DNA from: Oscillospiraceae bacterium
GTDB lineage: Bacteria > Bacillota > Clostridia > Oscillospirales > Ruminococcaceae
Direction: 5' to 3'
Assembly: GCA_019416775.1 (NCBI GenBank)
Contig: DXWR01000204.1
Location: forward strand, 1-27,047
DNA: 27,047 bases
Shown here: positions 5,557 to 12,977 of the stretch, piece after piece
How positions within the stretch are numbered: the first letter of the stretch is position 1
Layout: every line of letters starts with the position of its first letter
The notes under the pieces: generated by a model
The model's input: the letters and a program-made list of their open reading frames with translations, nothing else
Told to the model about the DNA's origin: nothing
Database searches by the model: none
Program-made: the position numbers and the translations under genes

Positions 5557-8247
5557 GTGAGCAAAGAATTAAGCAAAGTGTACGACCCCAAAACCTTTGA
5601 GGAGCGTATCTACCAGGACTGGATGGATCATAAGTGCTTCCATGCCAGCCCCAACCCGAAAAAGAAACCCTACACCATCGTGATCCCGCCCCCCAACATC
5701 ACCGGCAAGCTCCACATGGGCCACGCCCTGGACGAGACCTTGCAGGACATCCTCATCCGGTTCAAGCGGATGCAGGGGTATGAAGCGCTGTGGGTGCCGG
5801 GCACCGACCACGCTTCCATCGCCACCGAGGCCAAAATCGTGGAAGCCATGGCCAAGGAAGGGATCACCAAGGACGATCTGGGCCGGGAAGGCTTTTTGAA
5901 GCGGGCCTGGGCCTGGAAGGAAGAGTACGGCGGAACCATCGTCAAGCAGCTGCAAAAGCTGGGCTCCTCCTGCGACTGGGACCGGCTGCGGTTCACCTTG
6001 GATGAAGGCTGCTCCAAAGCGGTCAACCGGGTGTTCGTCAACCTGTACAACAAGGGCCTGATCTACCGGGGCAACCGGATGGTAAACTGGTGTCCCCACT
6101 GCAACACCTCCATCTCCGATGCGGAAGTGGAGTACGAAACCCAGGACGGCCATTTCTGGCACCTGCTCTATCCCGTGAAGGAAACCGGAGAGTTTTTGGA
6201 GCTGGCCACCACCCGTCCCGAAACCATGCTGGGGGATACCGCCGTGGCCATCAACGCCGCCGACCCCCGGTATACCCATCTCCACGGCTGCCATGTGATC
6301 CTGCCGCTGCTGAATAAGGAAATCCCCATTGTCTGCGACGATCACGCCGACATGGAAAAGGGTACCGGCGTGGTGAAGATCACTCCCGCCCACGACCCCA
6401 ACGACTACGAGGTGGGCAAGCGCCATGACCTGCCCATCGTCCGGGTGTTCACCTACGACGGCCGCATGACCGGCGCCGCCGACAAAGCCGCTGCCGACGA
6501 GCTGTTTGCCTCCGGCCGTGCCGCCGCCGGGGAACCGGAGGTGCTGGATTGCGGCAAGTACGCCGGCATGACCACCATGGAGGCCCGGAAAGCCATCCTG
6601 GAGGATTTGAAAGCGGGAGGATTCCTGAAAGAGGTGGAGCCCCTCCAACATGAAGTGGGCACCTGCTACCGCTGCCACACCACCGTGGAACCCATGGTGA
6701 GCAAGCAGTGGTTTGTGAAGATGGAGCCTTTGGCCAAGCCCGCCATCGATGCGGTGAAGAAGGGGGAGACCAAGTTCATCCCCGAACGGTTTGATAAAAT
6801 CTATTTCCACTGGATGGAAAACATCAAGGACTGGTGCATCTCCCGGCAGCTGTGGTGGGGTCATCAAATTCCCGCCTACTACTGCGACAGCTGCGGCCAC
6901 ATGGAAGTCAGCGAAACCCCGGTGGACACCTGTCCCAAATGCGGCAAACCCATGCACCGGGATGAGGACACCCTGGACACTTGGTTCTCCTCCGCCCTCT
7001 GGCCCTTCTCTACTCTGGGCTGGCCGGACAAAACCCCGGAATTGGAGTACTTCTACCCCACCGACACCCTGGTCACCGGCTACGACATCATCTTCTTCTG
7101 GGTGGCCCGAATGATCTTTTCCGCCTTGGAGCACACCGGCCAGGTTCCCTTTAAGCAGGTGCTGATCCACGGACTGGTGCGGGACGAACAGGGCCGGAAG
7201 ATGAGTAAGAGCCTGGGCAACGGCATCGACCCGCTGCAGGTCATCGACCAGTACGGCGCCGACGCCTTGCGGCTGACCCTGGTCACCGGTAACTCTCCCG
7301 GAAACGACATGCGGTATTCCGACGACAAGATCAAGGCATCCCGGAACTTTGCCAATAAGCTGTGGAACGCCACCCGGTATATCCTGATGAATCTGGGGGA
7401 GGAAATCACCAAGCCGGAACTGCCGGACCAGCTGGAAACGGAAGACAAATGGGTGCTGAGCAAGCTGAACACCCTGATCCGGGAAGCCACCGACAACCTG
7501 GAGCGGTTCGAGCTGGGTATGGCGGTGCAGAAGATCCACGACTTCATCTGGGACATCCTCTGCGACTGGTATATTGAGATCACCAAGCCCCGGATGGCCC
7601 AGGGCGGACAATCCGCTTTGGGTGCCCAGAAGGTGTTGAGCTACGTGATGGCCAACTCCTTAAAACTGCTCCATCCCTTTATGCCCTATATCACCGAAGA
7701 GCTGTGGCAGGCAGTGCCCCACGACAGCGAATTTATCATGACCGCTTCCTGGCCGGTAGCCGACCCGGCGCTGGACTTTGCCCAGGAAGAACAGGAATTT
7801 GAGATGGTGATGGAGGTCATCCGCGGCATCCGGAATGCCCGGGCAGAAAAGAACATCCCCTTCTCCAAGAAGGCTAAGGTGTATATTGCTTCTGCCCAGC
7901 CGGAGGTGTTTGCCAAGAGTGCGGCCTTCTTAGAAAAACTGGCCAGTGCCAGCGAAGTAGAGGTAGGGGACAGCTTTACCCTGGAAAACCCGGTGCAAAT
8001 CGTTACCCCCCACGCCACGGTGTACCTGCCCTTAGGGGATCTGGTGGACCTGGACAAGGAACGGGCACGGTTAGCCAAGGAAAAGGAAGCCTGCCAGAAG
8101 GAGATCGAATTTATCTCCAAGAAGCTGAGCAATGAGAACTTTGTGTCCAAGGCCCCCGCCGCCGTGGTGGATCAGCAACGGCAGAAGCTGGAAGCGGCTA
8201 AGAAGAAGCTGGCAGGCGTGGAAGAAAGCTTGAAACAACTGGCTTAA
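5557..8247 (+). CDS. valS: Valyl-tRNA synthetase
   Basis: A class I aminoacyl-tRNA synthetase that charges tRNA-Val, 896 aa. The HIGH motif is HMGH at residues 53-56 after PPPNITGKL. KMSKS is at 548-552 (GRKMSKSLGNG). Two Cys pairs, C370/C373 and C443/C446 with C459/C462, look like zinc-binding knuckles. The CP1 editing domain carries the TTRPETMLGDTAVA signature. The C-terminus is a Lys/Glu-rich coiled coil typical of bacterial ValRS. I chose the GTG at 5557: GGGG lies 7 nt upstream and the protein then begins MSKELSKVYDPKTFE, like other ValRS. The ATG at 5551 abuts the ribosome binding site, and the TTG at 5515 lies in the terminator T-tract. The stop codon TAA merges into the downstream repeat element. 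Confidence 0.97.
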   Translation: MSKELSKVYDPKTFEERIYQDWMDHKCFHASPNPKKKPYTIVIPPPNITGKLHMGHALDETLQDILIRFKRMQGYEALWVPGTDHASIATEAKIVEAMAKEGITKDDLGREGFLKRAWAWKEEYGGTIVKQLQKLGSSCDWDRLRFTLDEGCSKAVNRVFVNLYNKGLIYRGNRMVNWCPHCNTSISDAEVEYETQDGHFWHLLYPVKETGEFLELATTRPETMLGDTAVAINAADPRYTHLHGCHVILPLLNKEIPIVCDDHADMEKGTGVVKITPAHDPNDYEVGKRHDLPIVRVFTYDGRMTGAADKAAADELFASGRAAAGEPEVLDCGKYAGMTTMEARKAILEDLKAGGFLKEVEPLQHEVGTCYRCHTTVEPMVSKQWFVKMEPLAKPAIDAVKKGETKFIPERFDKIYFHWMENIKDWCISRQLWWGHQIPAYYCDSCGHMEVSETPVDTCPKCGKPMHRDEDTLDTWFSSALWPFSTLGWPDKTPELEYFYPTDTLVTGYDIIFFWVARMIFSALEHTGQVPFKQVLIHGLVRDEQGRKMSKSLGNGIDPLQVIDQYGADALRLTLVTGNSPGNDMRYSDDKIKASRNFANKLWNATRYILMNLGEEITKPELPDQLETEDKWVLSKLNTLIREATDNLERFELGMAVQKIHDFIWDILCDWYIEITKPRMAQGGQSALGAQKVLSYVMANSLKLLHPFMPYITEELWQAVPHDSEFIMTASWPVADPALDFAQEEQEFEMVMEVIRGIRNARAEKNIPFSKKAKVYIASAQPEVFAKSAAFLEKLASASEVEVGDSFTLENPVQIVTPHATVYLPLGDLVDLDKERARLAKEKEACQKEIEFISKKLSNENFVSKAPAAVVDQQRQKLEAAKKKLAGVEESLKQLA

Positions 8248-8776
8248 AAGTTTTTGATCCAACTTTTTTCAAAAAGTTGGTGGGGTGTGGGGTGAAGCCC
8301 CGCAAAGAATCAGAGTCCTTAAAAAGGGTCCGTGGCACCAAAACAATGTAGCCCGGCTGGTGGAAGCCGGCTGTGGAATCCAGCCGCCCCATGGCGAAGC
8401 CGAGGGCGGGTCGAGCCGGAATCCTCTGGCCCCGATTCATAAAACAAAGCAAAAAGGAAACCCTCTGTGTTTTGCGCACAGAGGGCTTTTTGCATCTATG
8501 ACGTTGTGGTTTCCAGTTCGACCATCCTCGGCCTGCGGCCATTGGATGGCTGATCCCAATTCGAATTTCCACCAGCTATGGCTACATTGGCCGTATGCCT
8601 AAGACCCCTGAAAACTTTTAAGGATTCCTTGCGGGGTAAGTTCCACCGATTTTTGCGAAGCAAAATGGCGGCCATGCCTTTCGACCGCCAAGGTGGGACT
8701 TAGGCAGATCGAAGATCTGTCGTTCACCCCTGCACCCCAGAAGCTTTTTTGAAAAAAAGCTTCACCAAAAAACTTT
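8246..8776. repeat. Intergenic palindromic hairpin-module element, copy A
   Basis: This fills the 527-nt convergent gap between valS and the MetH-like gene; no credible gene is visible in it. Both ends start with a TTAAA-GTTTTT-like sequence read inwards and continue with an A/T-rich hairpin (CCAACTTTTT/AAAAAGTTGG at 8259-8280; AAGCTTTTTT/GAAAAAAAGCTT near the right end). Next comes a GGGG...CCCC hairpin, a GTCCTT/AAGGG-type hairpin, and a CAATGTAGCC...GCTGGTGGAA segment. A covarying hairpin follows (8384-8409 left; 8522-8549 right). A central inverted repeat lies at 8461-8485. The two arms are thus diverged inverted copies of each other. The right arm carries an extra ~90-nt block (about 8637-8726) inserted in the loop of its GGGG/CCCC hairpin. 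Confidence 0.85.
8461..8491. terminator. Central hairpin of element A, likely bidirectional terminator
   Basis: CCCTCTGTG (8461-8469) pairs with CACAGAGGG (8477-8485), with a TTTTT tract (8487-8491) on the plus strand. A-rich sequence on the left provides T residues on the minus strand. It probably ends both the valS transcript and the convergent operon transcript. Confidence 0.75.
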
Positions 8777-9968
8777 AATACACCACAGCCCCATACTTCG
8801 CCGCAATCTTCTCCAAGGTCTTTCTTGGCAAACTGGACTGAGAATCCACCAGGGCAATGCCGTTATACAGCATCAGCGCCAGTTTCAGGCTGATCTCATC
8901 GTGAGATAAAAAACACACCGGCAGATGGGCCATGTATTCGTTTTGAGCAAAGTCCTGGGCGTCTTCCGGGGAGTTGATCTCGATCCGCACCACATCAAAT
9001 CCCCCCAGTTCCTGCTGCATCAACACACTGCTCATGTCCGCCGTGCAGGGCAGGGGCGGACCCAGCTCCAGCCGGTCGTAGTCCATGTCGTAGATCTCCC
9101 AGGCGTCCGCTAGTACCACCTGATCCGGATCGGAAGGGGCAGGACCATGCGGTTTCCCGGCGGCGGCAAACTCCTTCACCGCCTGGGCCGGCACCGACAG
9201 CCGCTCTCCCCCGGCGGCGCAGTAAAGCAGGGTTGCCCCCAGCTCCAACAACCGCTTGCAGTGGGTCTTCAGCTCCTGCTGGGTCAGAGGGCAGAGATCC
9301 TCTCCCTCCATCCGGTACTTGGCGGGCTGAACCATCAACGGCACCTTGGCCATCTGGGCCAGCCCCTCCACCATTTCTTCCAGATCTTCTCGGTCGTAGT
9401 CCCCACGCAGTCCAAAAGCGGATACCCCTAAAGCTTGCAGCACCGTCAAGGCGTTTAGGGCGGTGCCGCCGTGCCGAAGTTCCCCGTCCTGATCCAGCCG
9501 CACCGAAGCCAGGATGGGAAGCTTCAGTTTCCTTAGCGCCAACACCGCACACCGGGCATACTGCAAGGCGCTGGAGGTTTCCACCAAAAAGCAGTCCACC
9601 CCCGCTTTGGCTAGGCAGCTTCCTTGGGCACGGTAAATGGCCATCAGCTCGGTGAAGCTGGCTTCCCCATAGGGTTCCAATTCCAGCCCCGCCGGGGCCA
9701 AGGTCCCCGCCACCAAACCGTCGGTTCCGGCCGCCTGCCGGGTGAGCTGGACCAAGGTGGTGTTGACCTGTTCCATCTCCCCCTCCAATCCTGCTTTCTG
9801 CAGCAGGACCTGGGAGACGTGGCCGGTGGGGGTGGCTAAAATATCTGCACCTCGTTGTTTGGCCCGGCAAAGGCGAGCCAGCATGGCGTCCTGGCTGGCG
9901 GGAAATTCCCCTTCTTCACCGGCAGAGATTCCCGCTACCAGCCGGGGACTCCATAGGTCGATATCCAT
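8775..9968 (-). CDS. Degenerate MetH-like protein: homocysteine methyltransferase-type domain plus truncated pterin-binding domain
   Basis: Residues 1-270 follow the homocysteine S-methyltransferase barrel: ILATPTGHVSQ, LVAGTLAPAG (85-94), AGVDCFLVETSS (122-133) and GGTALNALTVLQALGVSAFG. The zinc-ligand positions are not conserved: the GxNC site reads FGLRGD (185-190) and the GGCCG site reads GGERL (253-257). Residues ~285-397 resemble the first half of a MetH pterin-binding barrel, ending with LALMLYNGIALVDS and AAKYGAVVY. The normal barrel would continue, so the domain appears truncated, and the stop codon coincides with the edge of the repeat element. It is the last gene of the ddl-murI-argS operon, 16 nt after argS. 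I infer a non-canonical or decaying methyltransferase relative; a true methionine synthase role is unlikely. Confidence 0.7.
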   Translation of the reverse strand: MDIDLWSPRLVAGISAGEEGEFPASQDAMLARLCRAKQRGADILATPTGHVSQVLLQKAGLEGEMEQVNTTLVQLTRQAAGTDGLVAGTLAPAGLELEPYGEASFTELMAIYRAQGSCLAKAGVDCFLVETSSALQYARCAVLALRKLKLPILASVRLDQDGELRHGGTALNALTVLQALGVSAFGLRGDYDREDLEEMVEGLAQMAKVPLMVQPAKYRMEGEDLCPLTQQELKTHCKRLLELGATLLYCAAGGERLSVPAQAVKEFAAAGKPHGPAPSDPDQVVLADAWEIYDMDYDRLELGPPLPCTADMSSVLMQQELGGFDVVRIEINSPEDAQDFAQNEYMAHLPVCFLSHDEISLKLALMLYNGIALVDSQSSLPRKTLEKIAAKYGAVVY

Positions 9969-9984
9969 GATCTACCTTTACTCC

Positions 9985-11676
9985 TTACATATGTTCCGGG
10001 TGGTCGATCTTCAGCATATCCAGCACGTTGCACAGCACCTGGCGCACACAGCTGCAAAGCAGCAGCCGGGCCTGGGTCAACGCGTTGTCCTGGGTCTGCA
10101 CCCGGCAGGCGTTGTAAAACTTGTGGAACAAGGTGGCCAGCTCCATGCTGTACCGGGTGATCCGGGCGGGGTCGTAGGCCTTGGCCGCTCCGTTGATCTC
10201 TCCCGGCAAAGCAGCCAGATAGCGGATCAGCTCCCGTTCTTCCAAAGCGGTAAGCAGGCTCAAATCCCCCTGCTCCGGTGCGTAGGCAATGCCCTTGCCT
10301 TCCAAACCGGCAAAGATGCTGCAGATCCGGGCATGGGCATATTGGACATAGTACACCGGGTTTTGGCTGGACTGCTCCACCGCCAAGTCCAGATCAAATT
10401 CCATCTGGCTGGCAGGCTCCCGCTGATTGAAGAAGAACCGAGCGGCGTCGATGGGCACCTCGTCCAGCAGGGTGGCCAGGGTGATGGACTTGCCGGTGCG
10501 CTTGCTCACCCGGACGGGCTTGCCGTCCCGCATCAGCTTCACCAGCTGCATCAGCACAATGTCCAGCTTCCGTCCGTCCAGACCGATAGCGTCCATGGCC
10601 CCTTTCAGCCGGGCTACATGGCCGTGGTGGTCAGCGCCCCAGATGTTGATGACTTTGTCAAAGCCCCGAACGGCGAACTTGTTGTAGTGATAGGCGATGT
10701 CGGCGGCAAAGTAGGTGGGAACTCCGTTGCTGCGCACCAGCACATCGTCCTTGTCCTGGCCCATGGCGGTGGCTTTGTAGAACAGGGTACCGTCCTGCTC
10801 ATAGGTGTAGCCCCGCTGAGTCAGCAGATCGATGGCCTGCTGCACCGCGCCGCTTTCATGGAGGGTAGATTCTTTAAACCACACATCGTAGTAGATCCGG
10901 TACCGGGCCAAATCTCGCTCCAGTCCCGCAATGTTCAGCGGCAAAGCGTAGTCCACCAAAGCCTTCTGCCGTTCCTCTTCACTGACCTTCATCAGGGCGT
11001 CTCCGTGCAGATCGGCGTAATGCTTGGCGTGCTCCATAATGTCGGCGCCCTGGTAGGCGTCCTCCGGCAGCGGCACCGCCTCTTCCCCTAAGAAGATCTG
11101 CTGGTAGCGCACCGATAAGGAAATTCCGAATTTATGGATCTGATTGCCGGCGTCGTTGATATAAAATTCCCGGGTCACGTCGTAGCCTGCCGCTTCCAAC
11201 ACGCTGGCCAGGCAGTCTCCGATGGCCCCACCCCGAGCGTTGCCGATGTGCATGGGGCCGGTGGGGTTGGCGGAAACAAATTCCACCATCACCTTTTTGC
11301 CCTTGCCCAGATCGGTGCGGCCGTAGTCCTTTCCCTGTTCCTGAACGGTTTTCACAATGTTCGCAAACCAGTCCTGGGACACAAAGAAGTTCAAAAAGCC
11401 GGGGCCCGCCACCTCCATCTTTACAAAGGGGCTTCCATCCAGCACCAGTTCTTCCTGGATGGCCTGGGCAATCTGCCGGGGGGCCTTGTGGAAAGCCCGG
11501 GCGCTGACCATGGCGGCGTTGCAGGCAAAGTCTCCGTTTTTGGTGTCGGCGGGTACCTCCACCGTAAAGGCGGGAATGGACTCGACAGGCAAAGTCCCCT
11601 TAGCTACCGCCCGTCCCAAAGCGTCCTTGACGAGAAATTCCACTTCCTGTTTTGTCTGTTCAATGATATCCTTCAT
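9985..11676 (-). CDS. argS: Arginyl-tRNA synthetase
   Basis: A class I synthetase that charges tRNA-Arg, 563 aa, the usual length. The N-terminal Add-1 domain contains NGDFACNAAM (47-56) and GPGFLNFFV (91-99). The HIGH equivalent is MHIGNARGG (142-150) after SANPTGP. As in most ArgRS, the KMSKS loop is degenerate: SKRTGKS. The helical anticodon-binding domain includes QNPVYYVQYAHARICSIF and a C-terminal end in EHM, close to the family's VLGVxxxERM-type ending. The ATG at 11676 overlaps the TGA of the DUF1934 gene by 4 nt (ATGA), so expression is coupled. The DUF1934-argS order is a known Firmicute arrangement. Confidence 0.97.
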   Translation of the reverse strand: MKDIIEQTKQEVEFLVKDALGRAVAKGTLPVESIPAFTVEVPADTKNGDFACNAAMVSARAFHKAPRQIAQAIQEELVLDGSPFVKMEVAGPGFLNFFVSQDWFANIVKTVQEQGKDYGRTDLGKGKKVMVEFVSANPTGPMHIGNARGGAIGDCLASVLEAAGYDVTREFYINDAGNQIHKFGISLSVRYQQIFLGEEAVPLPEDAYQGADIMEHAKHYADLHGDALMKVSEEERQKALVDYALPLNIAGLERDLARYRIYYDVWFKESTLHESGAVQQAIDLLTQRGYTYEQDGTLFYKATAMGQDKDDVLVRSNGVPTYFAADIAYHYNKFAVRGFDKVINIWGADHHGHVARLKGAMDAIGLDGRKLDIVLMQLVKLMRDGKPVRVSKRTGKSITLATLLDEVPIDAARFFFNQREPASQMEFDLDLAVEQSSQNPVYYVQYAHARICSIFAGLEGKGIAYAPEQGDLSLLTALEERELIRYLAALPGEINGAAKAYDPARITRYSMELATLFHKFYNACRVQTQDNALTQARLLLCSCVRQVLCNVLDMLKIDHPEHM

Positions 11677-12146
11677 TCTGTTCTCTCCCCTGTTTGCAGG
11701 TTTACCTGGGTATCAATTTCCGGCAGGGAAACCTCAATGGTAATTCGGTTGTCGCTGAGCAGGCTGGCGTTTAAATCCAGGGCGTAAGCAAATTCCAGCG
11801 TCCCGCCAAAGGGAGTGAGCCGGTTGACCACTTCCCGGGCGGACACCCCGATCATCAATTCCCCCACCGGAGTGGCGTAATAGCCGATGTTGCGCTGGTT
11901 TTCCTCCACCACCAGCCGGGAACGGTAATCTCCCTGGCGGATCAAGCTCACCTGATTGCCCTGAGCCCGCAAAGTAGTGCGGCAGCCTTCGTAGCCGGTA
12001 GTTTCGGTTTCCTCATAGGTGATGTACCAGCTGCCGTTTTTTTCGTAATACCGTCCCTGGGTGTACAGTTCGGTGTTTTCCTCTTCCCCGTCCACCAAAG
12101 TTTGGGTGCGGATGCAGATGGAAACGTCCTGTCCTGTTTGTTTCAA
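11673..12146 (-). CDS. DUF1934 (YwiB-like) beta-barrel protein
   Basis: A 157-aa protein with the DUF1934 calycin-like pattern: SICIRTQTLVDGEEENTEL, GRYYEKNGSWYITYEET, TTLRAQGNQVSLIRQG and GGTLEFAYALDLN. The role of this family is not established; it is often next to argS in Firmicutes. I chose a TTG start at 12146 because AAAAGGAG ends 8 nt upstream, in the tail of murI, and because translation from there begins directly with family-like sequence. A longer reading to 12359 would run antisense-like, Pro/Arg-rich residues out of frame through murI and is rejected. It lies 16 nt after murI and overlaps argS by 4 nt. Confidence 0.85.
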   Translation of the reverse strand: MKQTGQDVSICIRTQTLVDGEEENTELYTQGRYYEKNGSWYITYEETETTGYEGCRTTLRAQGNQVSLIRQGDYRSRLVVEENQRNIGYYATPVGELMIGVSAREVVNRLTPFGGTLEFAYALDLNASLLSDNRITIEVSLPEIDTQVNLQTGERTE

Positions 12147-12162
12147 AGCGATTGGCTCCTTT

Positions 12163-12975
12163 TCAGTATTGGTTGATGTCAATGTGGCTGGCATCCTTTT
12201 GGATGTCTGCTCCCAAAAAGATCCGGGCGGTGGCGGCAAAACTGTCCACTGTATCCGATACGAAAAAGTGGCTGGCTCCCGGCCCGGTTTGGTCGGTGCG
12301 CAGGCCGTTTTGCTCCAAATAGTTCTGGGTATACCGGGCTGCCTCCTTGCCGGAATCAATTAACTTAACCTCTTCCCCCACCAAATCCCCGATCAGCTCC
12401 TTGATCACAGGATAGTGGGTGCAGCCCAAAATAATAGTGTCCACCCCCGCTTCCTTCAAGGGAGCCAGATATTCCTGGGCGATGATCCGGGTCACGGTGC
12501 AATCCTTTTGGATGTACCCGTTTTCCACCAAAGGCACGAACATGGGGCAAGCCTTGGGCACCAGCATGGCATCGGGCAGAATCTCAAAGATGGCCTTTTC
12601 ATAAGCGCAGCTTCTTATGGTGGCAGCGGTGGCTAAAATGCCAATCCGCTTGGTTTTAGTGGCCCGGCAGGCCGCCTCCACCGCCGGCTGCAACACCCCG
12701 GTGTAGGGGACACTGAGCTGCTGTAAGATGGGGGGCAGATTGGCGCTGACGGTGCCGCAGGCGATGACGATCATCTTCACCTGATGGCTGAGCAGAAAGC
12801 GGATATCCTGGGCAGCGTACTGCTTGATGGTGTCGCTGCTCCGTCCGCCATAGGGCACCCGGGAGGTGTCCCCAAAATAAATGATGTCCTCGTTAGGCAT
12901 GAGCTGGCGCACCTTTTTAAAGGCAGTCAGCCCGCCGATGCCGGAATCAAAGATTCCAATGGGGCGACGGTCCAT
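12163..12975 (-). CDS. murI: Glutamate racemase
   Basis: Makes D-glutamate from L-glutamate for peptidoglycan stem peptides; cytosolic, cofactor-independent, 270 aa. The acid/base pair of cysteines is Cys73 in VIACGTVSA and Cys185 in ILGCTHYP. The N-terminal FDSGIGGLT (9-17) and YFGDTSRVPYG (33-43) motifs are typical. The first Cys motif reads ACGT rather than the textbook ACNT, so the Asn next to the catalytic Cys is Gly. The start at 12975 lies 2 nt after the ddl stop, so the two wall-precursor genes are tightly coupled. The C-terminal ~30 residues contain two short Asp/Ile-rich stretches before the stop. Confidence 0.95.
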   Translation of the reverse strand: MDRRPIGIFDSGIGGLTAFKKVRQLMPNEDIIYFGDTSRVPYGGRSSDTIKQYAAQDIRFLLSHQVKMIVIACGTVSANLPPILQQLSVPYTGVLQPAVEAACRATKTKRIGILATAATIRSCAYEKAIFEILPDAMLVPKACPMFVPLVENGYIQKDCTVTRIIAQEYLAPLKEAGVDTIILGCTHYPVIKELIGDLVGEEVKLIDSGKEAARYTQNYLEQNGLRTDQTGPGASHFFVSDTVDSFAATARIFLGADIQKDASHIDINQY

Positions 12976-12977
12976 CT

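Noticed and set aside
5569..7611. 680-aa open frame on the minus strand
   Set aside because: Antisense to valS, low-complexity Gly/Val/His-rich composition, no start signal.
8285..8602. 105-124 aa open frames in repeat element A, and 67-107 aa frames in element B
   Set aside because: They are not conserved between the two copies, cross the hairpins and lack ribosome binding sites.
8246..8776. CRISPR array or classical insertion sequence
   Set aside because: Modules are inverted hairpins without regular direct repeats and spacers, and there is no transposase or obvious target-site duplication.
9742..11091. 449-aa open frame on the plus strand
   Set aside because: Antisense across the MetH-like gene and argS; crosses a gene boundary and has no family features.
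12147..12359. N-terminal extension of the DUF1934 protein
   Set aside because: It reads murI in another frame; the TTG at 12146 has a well-placed AAAAGGAG.
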